Assembly: GCA_905181815.1 (NCBI GenBank)
Contig: CAJIZA010000007.1
Location: 1 to 64,000, forward strand
Direction: 5' to 3'
Source: an uncultured Planktomarina sp.
Lineage (GTDB): Bacteria; Pseudomonadota; Alphaproteobacteria; Rhodobacterales; Rhodobacteraceae
DNA length: 64,000 nucleotides
In this document: positions 1 through 9,363 of the stretch, piece after piece
How the letters are laid out: the number at the start of each line of letters is the position of its first letter
Numbering within the stretch: the stretch's first letter is position 1
Position numbers and translations under genes: made by a program
Notes under the pieces: model-generated
The model's database searches: none
What the model saw: only the letters and a program-made list of their open reading frames with translations
What the model was told of the DNA's origin: nothing

Positions 1-401
1 CGCGCATCAAGCTCACTCACAATTGAAACGCCCACGTTACGGGCGACTAACTCACAAGCTCCTGTAAACTGACGGGTCTCAACTATCTGCTTGGGTCTAA
101 ATGAATATTTACGAAAAACTTCGCTTAGCGCTTGGAAGAAGTAACTGTCACGGCGCGCGTGTATCAGACGTTCATTATCAAGCTGTTTGGGTGTTATTAT
201 TGAGCACTCAGAGAACCTATGGGATAGTGGAAAAATGCAGACAGTGCGAATGTCCATAGTTATACTTTCGATGGCAGGATGGCCGGTAAACGCATCGGTA
301 ATACCACAATCGTATTGCTCGCCAATTATCCATTCCAAGATCCTCTCAGGGCGATCAGGTTCAATTGTTATAGTGAAGAATTGGGTAAAGATACTCCAGC
401 T
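1..401 (-). pseudogene. LysR-family regulator fragment (effector-binding domain)
   Basis: An open minus-strand frame runs from an in-frame stop at 402-404 through the left edge of the window, about 133 codons with no start codon at its beginning. The translation has the look of a LysR-type substrate-binding domain: an EPDRPERILEWI stretch, then CGITDAFTGHPAIES, then ERLIHARRDSYFFQALSEVF and, near the edge, ETRQFTGACELVARNVGVSI. The helix-turn-helix half that should lie upstream (higher coordinates) is absent; the sequence there is unrelated and non-coding. I therefore read it as a 5'-truncated remnant whose 3' end lies outside the window. The family assignment rests on pattern recognition only. 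Its target genes are unknown. Confidence 0.6.
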
Positions 402-404
402 TTA

Positions 405-573
405 ACTCTGTGATAGCACCTTCACCCCAGCCTGTTGTTAGATGGGACAGTACTTCGCTTCAGTCCACGGGGTGTAGAGGCTGGTGGTGGGACTGCCTGA
501 GTAATCCTTCGGAAGAAATAGCTTGTGAAATTTATGCCTTTTTTAGTGAGCAAAAATAGTTATTTTCGTAGTT
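405..573. other. Non-coding stretch with possible RNA structure
   Basis: No coding frame is convincing here. The part around 425-490 is G+C-rich compared with its flanks and can fold: CCCCAGCCT (425-433) pairs with AGGCTGGTGG (478-487) with one bulge, and inside it GGAC (445-448) pairs with GTCC (463-466). It could be a small RNA or merely leftover sequence. I cannot assign a family. Confidence 0.25.
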
Positions 574-1255
574 CTAACCGGACGGTATGAGAGCCATAGC
601 CTCTTCTATTTTCGAATAAAGTAGAAAATCTTCTTCATACTTAATCAACATACCCGCAAGTATGCCCACCTCAACAAGCGCCATATGCCCGGGGAACAGA
701 CCTCCAAAGCCGTTATCTCTTTGCTTTGTGTAAGTCTCTCTTTTCCAACCCATGCAGCTGTAGACATATCTTGAAATAGGCTCAAGGGTTTGGGTGGCTT
801 CAAAGGCATTGTTAGGGTCAAAATTTAGGGGTTTACCTGCCAAACAACAATGTTGATACAAGGTATTTACCGCCATGACACAGTCTACTTTTGGATCATT
901 TAAGCGAATACCACAGTCTTTTATATCTTGAGTTGATTTGGAGTGGACTAACCGAATTAACCCATAAGATGGACTCACACAAAGGAAATTTTTTAAATAA
1001 AAAATCCGCTATTATAAAATTTAGAATACTGTCGCCTAAATTTTGGTCTCTGAGCAAGAATTCAACTTTATCGGAGTTCACAAGTTTTTCAAAAAATGGG
1101 TCATCACTAGTGATTACGATCTTATCAAAAATACCTGCTTCTAAACATTTATCTCTTGCAATCTCAGCCAAATTTTTCGAATTAAACATGAGGTAATTTT
1201 TTTTGGGTAAACGTTTGCTACCAGAGCGCACCGGTATTACGGCAATTTTTTCCAT
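574..1255 (-). pseudogene. CMP-sialic acid synthetase-like cytidylyltransferase, frameshifted
   Basis: The ATG at 1255 opens MEKIAVIPVRSGSKRLPKKN, which matches the N-terminal nucleotide-binding signature (IPARxGSKRxPxKN) of acylneuraminate cytidylyltransferases. These enzymes activate sialic-acid-like sugars with CTP for surface glycans. The frame breaks near 937, where one extra A in a CCAAATC context throws the ribosome out of frame. The next frame resumes with STQDIKDCGIRLNDPKVDCV and stays open to 574, ending with the family-like tail. Both parts together give about 227 residues, the normal family length, so a single 1-base insertion is the only visible defect. The start overlaps the 3' end of the upstream TPR gene (stop at 1218-1220), suggesting the two were once co-transcribed as part of a glycan-synthesis locus. 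Confidence 0.7.
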
Positions 1256-4145
1256 TATCAACTTCTATTTTCATTAAAAGGTTAATATCTTTGGCGATTA
1301 ACTCAGTTGCTTGTTTAAATTCTATTGTTTCTTTTTCAAATATATCAATTGATGGCCCAACAGGATATAACTGGTAATGTCACCGATGGAGACAATTAGC
1401 AAGTTTGGTTGAGGTTCCAACTGCTGCTGAGATTAATGGTACTGTGATTTTAGTCGATACAACAACGTCAAGCGCTGCACATAGAGCAGCAACATCATCT
1501 AAATCATCGTAAGTGATTCTAAGTCATCGAAGTTATGAACAGTTACCCCAAACTTATTTTGGATTTCAGTCAAATCATCGTGAAAGTCAGTATATTGTAA
1601 GTTTATGAATGTCACACCAGGAGTAGTAGAATATTGGTGACCAATCAGCTAACGGTGCGTAATTTGGAAGCGCTTGGACGACATGTTAGCACTTTTCCAG
1701 CTGACGCCTACATAAGGCCCTGACCAAGCGAATCGCAGGCGTTTCGTCCAAAATTTTATCCTGACTGGGTCTGGAAGCAGAAAAGCATCAGACTTAGAAT
1801 CTTTCAGAATTTCTGGTACGAAGTGCTGATAAAGACTGCCTATAGGAAGATGATAATCAAAGTCATTTCGTTGTTGCATCATTACTTCGGTCTTCTGGCT
1901 TTACCTCAATGTTAGGAAAGGATCGAGCAATTAATGGGACAAGTTTTTCGGGACACTCCAAAATACAGTGCTCCGCCAGTGATGCAATAAGTGGCAACCT
2001 AGAAGACCAGTTTATAGTGTCGCCCACTCCTTGTTCGCACCAAAGAAGAACTTTCTTGCCCTTAAGGATTTCTTTTCCATCCCACATTGGCTTGGAAAAT
2101 TGCCGCTTCTTGTCATGTTTTAATGTTTTCCAGCGCCATTCATATTCTCAAGCCCCTCTTTTAGTCCTGCCACTTTTAAAAGAGTCAAAGCTCATATTAT
2201 GTGATGCTTCAGCATAATCAGGCTTGATGGCTAGGGCTTTGTTGTAAGCCTCTATGGCCTCTTCCAGCTTACCTTGGTCTTTGAGAGCAATGCCCATGTT
2301 GTTGTAGGCTTCAGCATAATCAGGCTTGATGGCTAGGCTTTGTTGTAAGCCTCTATGGCCTCTTCCAGCTTACCTTGGTCTTGGAGAGCATTGCCCATGT
2401 TGTTGTAGGCCTCAGCATAATCAGGCTTGATGGCTAGAGCTTTGTTGTAAGCCTCTATGGCCTCTTCCAGCTTACCTTGGTCTTTGAGAGCATTGCCCAT
2501 GTTGTTGTAGGCTCAGCATAATCAGGCTTGATGGCTAGTGCTTTGTTGTAAGCCTCTATGGCCTCTTCCAGCTTACCTTGCTCTTTGAGAGCAACGCCCA
2601 TGTTGTTGTAGGCTTCAGCATAATCAGGCTTGATGGCTAGTGCTTTGTTGTAAGCCTCTATCGCCTCTTCCAGCTTACCTTGGTCTTTGAGAGCATTGCC
2701 CATGTTGTTGTAGGCTTCAGCATAATCAGGCTTGATGGCTAGAGCTTTGTTGTAAGCCTCTATCGCCTCTTCCAGCTTACCTTGCTCTTTGAGAGCATTG
2801 CCCATGTTGTTGTAGGCTTCAGCATAATCAGGCTTGATGGCTAGGCTTTGTTGTAAGCCTCTATCGCCTCTTCCAGCTTACCTTGGTCTTTGAGAGCATT
2901 GCCCATGTTGTAGTAGGCCTCAGCATAATCAGGCTTGATGGCTAGTGCTTTGTTGTAAGCCTCTATCGCCTCTTCCAGCTTACCTTGCTCTTGGAGAGCA
3001 TTGCCCATGTTGTTGTAGGCTTCAGCATAATCAGGCTTGATGGCTAGGGCTTTGTTGTAAGCCTCTATCGCCTCTTCCAGCTTACCTTGGTCTTTGAGAG
3101 CAATGCCCATGTTGTTGTAGGCTCAGCATAATCAGGCTTGATGGCTAGGCTTTGTTGTAAGCCTCTATCGCCTCTTCCAGCTTACCTTGCTCTTTGAGAG
3201 CATTGCCCATGTTGTAGTAGGCTTCAGCATAATCAGGCTTGATGGCTAGAGCTTTGTTGTAAGCCTCTATCGCCTCTTCCAGCTTACCTTGCTCTTTGAG
3301 AGCAATGCCCATGTTGTTGTAGGCTTCAGCGTAATCAGGCTTGATGGCTAGAGCTTTGTTGTAAGCCTCAACGGATGATCAAGTTGTCCCAGCCTTTAAG
3401 TACAGCCCCTTGGATGTTGAACAAGATGGCTGACTTGGGAATTGCTGAACTAAGGTTTCAGCCTGCTTAGAGCCTGCTGAAGTTGCCCTTGGCTGTAGAG
3501 GTTAATCAATGATTGCAGTTGATCTTGTGGTGGGTCTTGAACTTTGGATGCTTTACCAACAGGTCTACCAGCTAGACCCTTCAGCCCATCACTGGCCCTC
3601 TTGTTTTTGGGGAACTTAGTCAGAATATCCTGATAGATACGCTTAGCTTCCTCAGGAGAGCCTTCTTTTGCTTTCTTCTTTGCCAGCTTGATCGCTTGAT
3701 CCAGTTTTAGGCTGTCTAGGATGTTTGGCTGCTTGGGCTGTGGTTCTGAAGCTATCTTGCTGGCTTCTAGAGGCTCTTGTCCGCTTCCTTTAGCCTTTGC
3801 TCCAGCTTATCAAAGCCATCACCTTTAGCGCCCTTGCTCTTGGCTTGATCCAACACAGCCTTCGCATCGGCTAACTTGCTCCAGCTTAATCAAAGCATCA
3901 ATGTAGCTGAGCCAGAACTGTGCCTGTGGCAGGATTAGCTTCTCAGGCTGTCTTGAAGAACGGCAGCGCTTCTTCAACCTTACCAACACCAACAGCCAGT
4001 ACACCCATATTGTGGTTAGCATCAGGATGCTTGGGCTGTGCTTTCAGAATAGCGGTGTAAAGGCGATCAGCCTTCCTTGAACCTGACCTGCTTTATGAGC
4101 CTCAACACCCTGCTGTAGAGCTTGATCAATTGTAAGTTCTGCCAC
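1218..4145 (-). pseudogene. Large TPR protein with C-terminal glycosyltransferase-like domain, decayed
   Basis: A GTG at 4145 starts VAELTIDQALQQGVEAHKAG, followed (after frame corrections) by LYTAILKAQPKHPDANHNMG, typical of marine alphaproteobacterial TPR proteins. Next comes a linker rich in Lys, then about twelve near-identical 34-residue TPR units (about 2211-3370). After these lies a C-terminal domain with WDGKEILKGKKVLLWCEQGVGDT, then LPIGSLYQHFVPEIL, VGVSWKS and finally CAALDVVVSTKITVPLISAA, ending at the TAG at 1218-1220. This C-terminal block is the one seen in TPR proteins related to ADP-heptose:LPS glycosyltransferases. The frame is broken many times, for example near 1520, 1870, 2335, 2510, 2845, 3120, 3145, 3400-3500, 3890 and 4060, nearly all by single bases. 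As written it cannot make a full protein. Either it is a true pseudogene or the repeat was poorly assembled. Confidence 0.75.
2211..3370 (-). repeat. About 12 tandem copies of a 102-bp TPR-coding unit
   Basis: The forward-strand phrase GCATAATCAGGCTTGATGG recurs about every 102 bp (near 2213, 2311, 2413, 2516, 2618, 2720, 2822, 2926, 3027, 3125, 3228; the last copy near 3329 has GCGTAATC). Each unit encodes one 34-residue TPR with the core [19 protein letters not shown]. Copies differ at only a few positions. Three copies lack one G in GCTAGGGCTTTG and two lack one base in TAGGCTTCAGC, which breaks the reading frame. Confidence 0.9.
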
Positions 4146-4510
4146 TGCTATTCCAGCCTCTTTCTAATCTCATTCTGAGATCATTACTTCTTGGTACTTC
4201 TCAGTTTCCATGTTTAGGTTCTCTGACCAAGTTTGGAAAGGGATGCAAATGGGCGAAGTAATGACACTCCTGACGTCTGCCTCCGGGCATTCCCTTGTTA
4301 AAAGCTTCAGTGGCACAGATGTAATTCAACAGCCCTTTTCCACTGGCAAACTGTTCAACGTGTCTGAAGAGCCAGTGTCAGATCTTAAAAGCCTGTCCGC
4401 ATTGCACAAACTGCCTTACTAGCAGTGGCATATCCCCGATAAGCATCAGTTATAACTCAGTTCTTCTGGCCCGGCGCTTGTAATGCCGCACGTGAGTACT
4501 GACCAAATTG
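4146..4510. other. No recognisable gene
   Basis: This stretch lies between the start of the TPR pseudogene and the recombinase fragment. A 70-codon plus-strand frame (4210-4422) crosses it but has no recognisable ribosome-binding site or family resemblance. AGAGG about 13 nt upstream of the TPR gene's GTG start is the only plausible signal I see. Confidence 0.5.
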
Positions 4511-4797
4511 CTATTTGGCCTTCTCCAACCATTCCTGCAGCACACTCAGTGGATAGCCTGAACCATACCCCTGCCCTACACCATCAGTCGTCCATCCACC
4601 TATTTGGTCAGTAATATCTGAAGGACATTGAACTGCCCTCAACCTGTCTCGCATTGAGTGTCTGAAGCTGTGCATCGTGCATCCGACTGGCACATACTGC
4701 TTAAGCCATTTATTTAGTGCTGCACTCGCAGAGTTAGCTGCTGTGGTTGATCTTCTGTTATACCTTGGGAAGGCAAAGTCTGAGGCCGTATCCGTCT
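4511..4797 (-). pseudogene. Tyrosine recombinase (phage-type integrase) C-terminal fragment
   Basis: About 95 codons remain open up to the junction with the IS at 4797/4798. The translation holds HSFRHSMRDRLRA, the HxxR box of tyrosine recombinases, then IGGWTTDGVGQGYGSGYPL, which supplies the second conserved His/Trp position and the catalytic Tyr region (GQGYG), and ends KAK-stop. The catalytic N-terminal two thirds are missing. The coding frame simply begins at the point where the IS6 transposase ends, so insertion or deletion at this point destroyed both genes. The integrase probably once mobilised the accessory DNA found here; that part is inference. Confidence 0.75.
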
Positions 4798-5217
4798 CTA
4801 TACTATAATTTTAGGTTGTCCATTGCGCTTCATTGATTTTCTTATGAATTTCAATGCAGCTTTGCGATCTCGGCGCTTACTTACATAACTTTCCAGAACT
4901 TCACCTTCGTGATCTACAGCACGCCAAAGGTAGTGCCGTTCACCGTTGATCTTCACAAAGACCTCATCAAAGTGCCACTGCCAATTAGAATGACTGCGTG
5001 CCTGGTTACGTCTTTTCCTAGCAATCTCTGATGCAAACATTGGCCCGAAGCGGTTCCACCAAAACCGGATCGTTTCATGGCTTACATCTACACCCCGTTC
5101 ATGAAGAAGGTCCTCCACATTACGAAGAGAAAGCGGAAAACGAACATACAGCATGACTGCAAGTCGGATGACTTCAGGGCTGGTTTTAAAGTAGCGGAAT
5201 GGGGAGTGGTTTGTCAT
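4798..5217 (-). pseudogene. IS6-family transposase, C-terminally truncated
   Basis: The start is taken as the ATG at 5217 (MTNHSPFRYFK), because the longer frame upstream would translate the terminal repeat. Typical IS6/IS26-type sequence follows: FPLSLRNVEDLLHERGVDV, then HETIRFWWNRFGP, then WHFDEVFVKINGERHYLWRA carrying the first catalytic Asp (DEVF) and the YLWRAVDHEG block with its second acidic region. The frame hits a stop directly after NGQPKIIV, about 140 residues, where intact family members of about 230-240 residues continue to the second Asp/Glu and the C-terminus. The catalytic DDE triad is therefore incomplete and the protein should be inactive. Confidence 0.8.
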
Positions 5218-5250
5218 CCAAAGACGCTGCAAATTAGCACTGCCCACTTC

Positions 5251-5274
5251 AACCGAGTTTAATCTGACAGTACC
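5251..5274 (-). repeat. IS6-type terminal inverted repeat
   Basis: The outer end of the truncated IS. Over the 29 bases that end at 5274 (5246-5274) it matches 15674-15702 at 25 positions, same orientation. It lies about 100 bp upstream of hmgA. Confidence 0.65.
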
Positions 5275-5375
5275 AAATATTATTTTGTGGCATATTTTTT
5301 TCACAAAATCGTACACCACTGCCGGCTTGTAGTGTATAGTTCATGTAGGCCCCCTACTGGCTTTGGAGACCCGTT

Positions 5376-6728
5376 ATGAAGACCCGCGAACACCGCAAAA
5401 TAGTGCAACAAGCCAAATCCAATAGTATTTCCCCTGGATATATGTCTGGTTTTGGCAACGCTCATGAGACGGAGGCCCTTGAAGGGGCTTTGCCTAAAGG
5501 TCGCAACAGCCCACAAAAATGTGATTATGGCCTCTATGCAGAACAGTTGTCCGGGACCGCATTTACGAAACATCCGCCAGAACGCACATGGTGTTACCGC
5601 ATTCGCCCATCAGTGAAACATTCAACCCGATATACAAAGATCGAAATGCCTTTTTGGAAAACGGCGCCCTGCATCAATCACGATGTAATCAGTTTGGGCC
5701 AATATCGCTGGGGCCCGATCGAGGTGTCAGATATGCCGCTGACCTGGTTGACTGGCATGCGCACGATGACAACAGCAGGTGACGTAAACACACAAATAGG
5801 CATGGCAACACATGTCTATCTTGTGACAGAGAGTATGGTAGACGATTATTTTTATTCTGCCGACAGCGAACTGTTGGTGGTCCCCCAGCAAGGCCGGATA
5901 CGATTCCATACGGAACTGGGGATTATTGATCTAGAACCCAAAGAAATTGCCATTATACCGCGGGGCCTTGTTTACCGCGTTGAATTAATTGATGGACCTG
6001 CGCGGGGTTTTGTGTGCGAAAACTATGGCGAGCAGTTCGAGCTGCCCGCCCGCGGCCCTATCGGGGCGAATTGTCTTGCAAATCCACGGGATTTCAAAGC
6101 GCCAATAGCGGCATTTGAAGATCACGAGGTCCCGTCAACCGTAACGATCAAATGGTGCGGGCAATTTCATGTGACAGAGATTGCTCAAAGCCCATTGGAT
6201 GTAATTGCATGGCACGGCAACTACGCACCGTATAAATATGATTTGCGCACCTATTGTCCTGTAGGAGCAGTGTTGTTTGATCACCCAGATCCCTCAATTT
6301 TCACCGTTCTAACTGCACCGTCGGGCAGTCCAGGAACAGCTAATATTGATTTTGTTCTGTTTCGCGAGCGATGGATGGTTGCTGAAGATACCTTCCGCCC
6401 GCCTTGGTACCACAAAAACATCATGTCAGAGATGATGGGCAACATTTACGGCGTTTATGATGCTAAGCCAGAGGGCTTTGTACCCGGCGGAATAAGCCTG
6501 CATAATATGATGTTACCGCATGGACCAGATCGAGATGCCTTTGAAGGCGCTTCAAATAGCACCCTCAAAGCCGAGAAGCTGGAAAACACAATGTCCTTTA
6601 TGTTTGAAACGCGTTTTCCGCAGCATCTCACACCCTTTGCAGCCAAAGAGGCCCCGCTGCAAGAAAACTACGTAGATTGTTGGAGCACCCTCAAAAAACA
6701 CTTTAATGGAACGCCTGGGCGCAAATAA
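5376..6728 (+). CDS. hmgA: Homogentisate 1,2-dioxygenase
   Basis: Opens the aromatic ring of homogentisate to maleylacetoacetate with O2 and Fe(II), a cytoplasmic step of tyrosine and phenylacetate-type degradation. The 450-residue protein has the family opening [20 protein letters not shown] and [16 protein letters not shown]. The metal ligands of the family are recognisable as His346 and Glu352 (in [14 protein letters not shown]) and His382 (in LPHGPD); their spacing equals that of the human enzyme (335, 341, 371). GGAG nine bases before the ATG supports the start. It stands alone without maiA or fahA. The FAH-family gene at 9360 is of a different, shorter type. The upstream neighbour is an IS6 remnant whose end is 100 bp away, so its native upstream region may have been replaced. 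Confidence 0.93.
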   Translation: MKTREHRKIVQQAKSNSISPGYMSGFGNAHETEALEGALPKGRNSPQKCDYGLYAEQLSGTAFTKHPPERTWCYRIRPSVKHSTRYTKIEMPFWKTAPCINHDVISLGQYRWGPIEVSDMPLTWLTGMRTMTTAGDVNTQIGMATHVYLVTESMVDDYFYSADSELLVVPQQGRIRFHTELGIIDLEPKEIAIIPRGLVYRVELIDGPARGFVCENYGEQFELPARGPIGANCLANPRDFKAPIAAFEDHEVPSTVTIKWCGQFHVTEIAQSPLDVIAWHGNYAPYKYDLRTYCPVGAVLFDHPDPSIFTVLTAPSGSPGTANIDFVLFRERWMVAEDTFRPPWYHKNIMSEMMGNIYGVYDAKPEGFVPGGISLHNMMLPHGPDRDAFEGASNSTLKAEKLENTMSFMFETRFPQHLTPFAAKEAPLQENYVDCWSTLKKHFNGTPGRK

Positions 6729-6742
6729 CATCACGTCATAGA

Positions 6743-6769
6743 GCGAAGGCTTGACACCCAGCCTCGCCA
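6743..6769 (+). terminator. Possible hairpin after hmgA
   Basis: GCGAAGGCTTGACACCCAGCCTCGC region: AGGCT pairs with AGCCT, extended by GCG/CGC across a one-base bulge. It has no T-run, so termination is uncertain. A TTGACA inside it might instead be a -35 box for the operon at 6874. Confidence 0.3.
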
Positions 6770-6783
6770 ATAAATAGCGTGAA

Positions 6784-6805
6784 TTGTCCGCCTGATGGAC
6801 GTTAA
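6784..6805 (+). promoter_or_regulatory. Candidate IclR operator, copy 1
   Basis: TTGTCCGCCTGATGGACGTTAA contains the inverted repeat GTCC/GGAC. It closely resembles the sequence at 11203-11225, upstream of the TRAP operon. It sits about 70 bp before the start of the dioxygenase gene. Because an IclR gene lies between the two operons, I infer this is its binding site. Confidence 0.4.
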
Positions 6806-6873
6806 GTGGAGAATTGGTTCTAAGGATATTCTTCGCTAGGTAGTTTAAACCTAGTTCAGGGAAGGTAACCAAA

Positions 6874-7846
6874 ATGCCGATTAAATCTTTAGGGTATCTT
6901 GGAGTTAGGTCTAACAATGTAGATGATTGGAAGTATTTTGCTGGCAAGGTACTTGCCATGCAGCTTGCTGACCATGGTGGACGCCAACTTTCTTTTCGCA
7001 TGGATGATCTTAGTACAACGTTTGGTTGTATCTGATGAGCCTGGTGAAACGTTGGCCTTTATTGGCTGGGAAGTATCACAAAAATCTGACCTCCAATATT
7101 TTGCTGCCAAATTAGATGATGCGGGACATAAAGTAACAGAGGGGGGTAGTGAGCTAGCTGACCGTCGCTTTGTAGCAGACTTAATTGTGTGCAGTGATCC
7201 TGCTGGAAATCGAATTGAACTGGTTTGGAACCCTCAAAAAGCAGAGGAACCTTTCATCCCTGGACGTCCAATTGACGGGTTCAAAACAGGCCCACTAGGG
7301 ATGGGGCACGCAGTTTTGCATGTTCCAGACGCAACAGCTCTTTTGCCGTTCTATTGCGATATATTAGGTTTTGCTGTCAGTGATTATGGACTTGATCCGG
7401 TACCTCTTTACTTTTTTCATGTCAATGGCCGGCACCACAGTTTTGCTATAGTTGGCTCAGGTAAGTCCGGGTTTCACCACTTCATGGTGGAGTATGAAAA
7501 CCTTGATGACATGGGACAAGGTTATGATCTGGCAAGTCAACAAAAGGATGGTATCGCCTATACGTTGGGACGCCATACAAATGATCATATCACTAGTTTC
7601 TATGCGAACAGTCCGTCAGGCTTTTTTGTAGAAAATGGTTGGGGTGGGAGATTGATTGATCCTGTGACTTGGGAACCTCATGAGACCAAGGTAGGCCCTA
7701 GTTTCTGGGGTCATGATCGACTTTATCTGCCAGAAGAAGAACGAAAGCCTTTTGTGGATATGCGCCTGAAAGCCGCTGAAGACGGATTGCGTTCGCCGCC
7801 CTTAGTGGATTGTCCATGGCTTTATGAACTTCGTGGACGCAGCTAA
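6874..7846 (+). pseudogene. Type I extradiol (VOC-fold) dioxygenase, frameshifted
   Basis: The ATG at 6874, preceded by GGAAGG, starts MPIKSLGYLGVRSNNVDDWK, the usual start of BphC-type two-domain extradiol dioxygenases, which cleave catechols next to the hydroxyls using Fe(II). This frame stops at 7033-7035 after 53 codons. Homologous sequence continues one base later as VQRLVVSDEPGETLAFIGWE and stays open to 7846, about 323 residues in total, the normal family size. The break lies at about 7008-7012, where one extra base (the A in CTTAGTACA) would explain it. The catalytic domain is otherwise complete: ligands appear as His in MGHAVLHV, His in GFHHFMVEY and Glu in SPSGFFVENGWGG. It is first in an operon with the hydroxylase (TAATG overlap). 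Either the gene is dead, or the base is a sequencing error. Confidence 0.8.
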
Positions 7847-9363
7847 TGGAAGCGAATGAGACTCAAATTTTTGATGTCGCCATAGTTGGTTATGGGCCAA
7901 CTGGTGCAACTCTGGCAAATTTGCTTGCTCAGTGTGATCTAAGTGTAGTTGTCATTGAGCGGAACGAAGAAATATATCATTTACCACGTGCAGTGCATTT
8001 CGATGATGAAACTATGCGAATTTTTCAAACAGTTGGCGTCTCGAAATCGCTTAGTAAAAAGATCCGGGTAAATCCAGGTATGCATTTCGTAGAAAATCAA
8101 AAATCTGTAATTTTGGAGTGGCCGCGCCCACAAGAAATTGGACCCCAAGGTTGGCACGCGAGTTATCGTTTACATCAGCCAGATTTGGAACAGCTATTGC
8201 GTTCTAAGCTTTCCGGCTATTCAAACGCGGTAGTTCTGAATGGAACCGAAGTTGTAAGTATTGAGCAGCATGCTGAGAATGTCAAAATTAAGTGCCGCAA
8301 TATCAGCGATGATCAAGAGCGTGCACTGAATGCTAAGTATTTAGTAGGATGCGACGGCGCTAACTCTTTCGTGAGAAGTGCTATTGGATCTGATGTTGAT
8401 GATTTGGGATTTAATGAGCGGTGGCTTGTTGTCGACTTAAAATTAAAAAGAGAACGACCTGACTTAGGCGACTACTCTATTCAATTTTGTGATCCTGTGC
8501 GTCCAATGACTTACTGCCGGAACCCTGCCAATCGGCGGCGGTGGGAAATCACTATGCTAGAAGACGAAACTCATGAGGAGGTTACCCGCAGTGACACAAT
8601 CTGGAAGTTTCTCTCTCCCTGGGTTACTGCCGAGGATGCCGAATTAGAGCGGACGGCGGTCTATACCTTTCAATCTGTAGTAGCGAATAATTGGCGTAAG
8701 GATCGCCTATTTATAGCAGGTGATGCGGCGCACCTAACTCCGCCCTTTATGGGACAGGGCATGTGTGCAGGCATCCGTGATGCTGCTAACCTAGCGTGGA
8801 AGCTGGCGCTCTGCATCAAGGGGGCAGCAAATGACGATATTTTGGATAGCTACCAACAGGAGCGCTCGCCACATGTACGCGCATTTATTGAAATGGCTAT
8901 ACGTCTTGGTGGTCTAATAAACACAATTGATAGTAAAACCGCTCTGGCGCAGGCCGAAAACAACGAAGAAGGAACTGCACGTATTTCATCAATTACGCCA
9001 CCCCTTGGTGCTGGTGATCTTGGTGAATCGATCATCACAAATAGACCATATTGCGGTTATTTATTTAGCCAACCGATACTTCGGAACGGACAACGATTAG
9101 ATGATAAAGTTGGTTATAACTTTGTTTTAATTTTGCGCTGTCCATTGGATGGGAATATTACTCCAACTGTCAGCGTTTTGGATGCTGAAGAGCACCCCAA
9201 TTTAGCCACAGCCCTGGATAGTTTCAATACAAACGCAGTATTAGTACGCCCTGACAGATATATTGCGGGGAGCGCTATTGTTGAAAATGATATTGTAGAT
9301 ATGGCGGTCATCGGCCTGGCTTCACCAATCTCAGTAATGAAAGAAAGAGAACCTACACTATGA
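7846..9363 (+). CDS. MhpA-like FAD-dependent aromatic hydroxylase
   Basis: A 505-residue class A flavoprotein monooxygenase resembling 3-(3-hydroxyphenyl)propionate hydroxylase. Visible motifs are the N-terminal FAD/ADP loop VAIVGYGPTGATLANLLAQ with an acidic end (VVVIERN), the mid-protein LVGCDGANSFVR (DG motif), and FIAGDAAHLTPPFMGQGMCA, the GD motif that binds the FAD ribityl chain. It would use NAD(P)H and O2 to add a hydroxyl ortho to a phenolic OH, giving the catechol-type substrate for the adjacent extradiol dioxygenase. Its start overlaps the dioxygenase stop and its stop overlaps the next ATG (ATGA), so translation is coupled. The true substrate is unknown. A second, divergent hydroxylase of the family is at 23390-24967. 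Confidence 0.85.
   Translation: MEANETQIFDVAIVGYGPTGATLANLLAQCDLSVVVIERNEEIYHLPRAVHFDDETMRIFQTVGVSKSLSKKIRVNPGMHFVENQKSVILEWPRPQEIGPQGWHASYRLHQPDLEQLLRSKLSGYSNAVVLNGTEVVSIEQHAENVKIKCRNISDDQERALNAKYLVGCDGANSFVRSAIGSDVDDLGFNERWLVVDLKLKRERPDLGDYSIQFCDPVRPMTYCRNPANRRRWEITMLEDETHEEVTRSDTIWKFLSPWVTAEDAELERTAVYTFQSVVANNWRKDRLFIAGDAAHLTPPFMGQGMCAGIRDAANLAWKLALCIKGAANDDILDSYQQERSPHVRAFIEMAIRLGGLINTIDSKTALAQAENNEEGTARISSITPPLGAGDLGESIITNRPYCGYLFSQPILRNGQRLDDKVGYNFVLILRCPLDGNITPTVSVLDAEEHPNLATALDSFNTNAVLVRPDRYIAGSAIVENDIVDMAVIGLASPISVMKEREPTL

Larger units (their letters stand above)
4798..5274 (-). mobile_element. IS6-family insertion sequence, 3'-truncated
   Basis: The element runs from its outer terminal repeat, GGTACTGTCAGATTAAACTC read on the minus strand from 5274, through a transposase gene to an abrupt end at about 4798 where recombinase sequence begins. 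The second terminal repeat and the last third of the transposase are absent. A terminal repeat of the same type occurs again at 15679-15702 in the same orientation. Confidence 0.75.

Noticed and set aside
2211-3370. Regular 102-bp repeats that could suggest a CRISPR array
   Set aside because: No unique spacers; units are contiguous, code for 34-residue TPR motifs on the minus strand and differ by only a few bases.
4210-4422. A 70-codon plus-strand frame
   Set aside because: No ribosome-binding site, no family resemblance and surrounded by decayed sequence.
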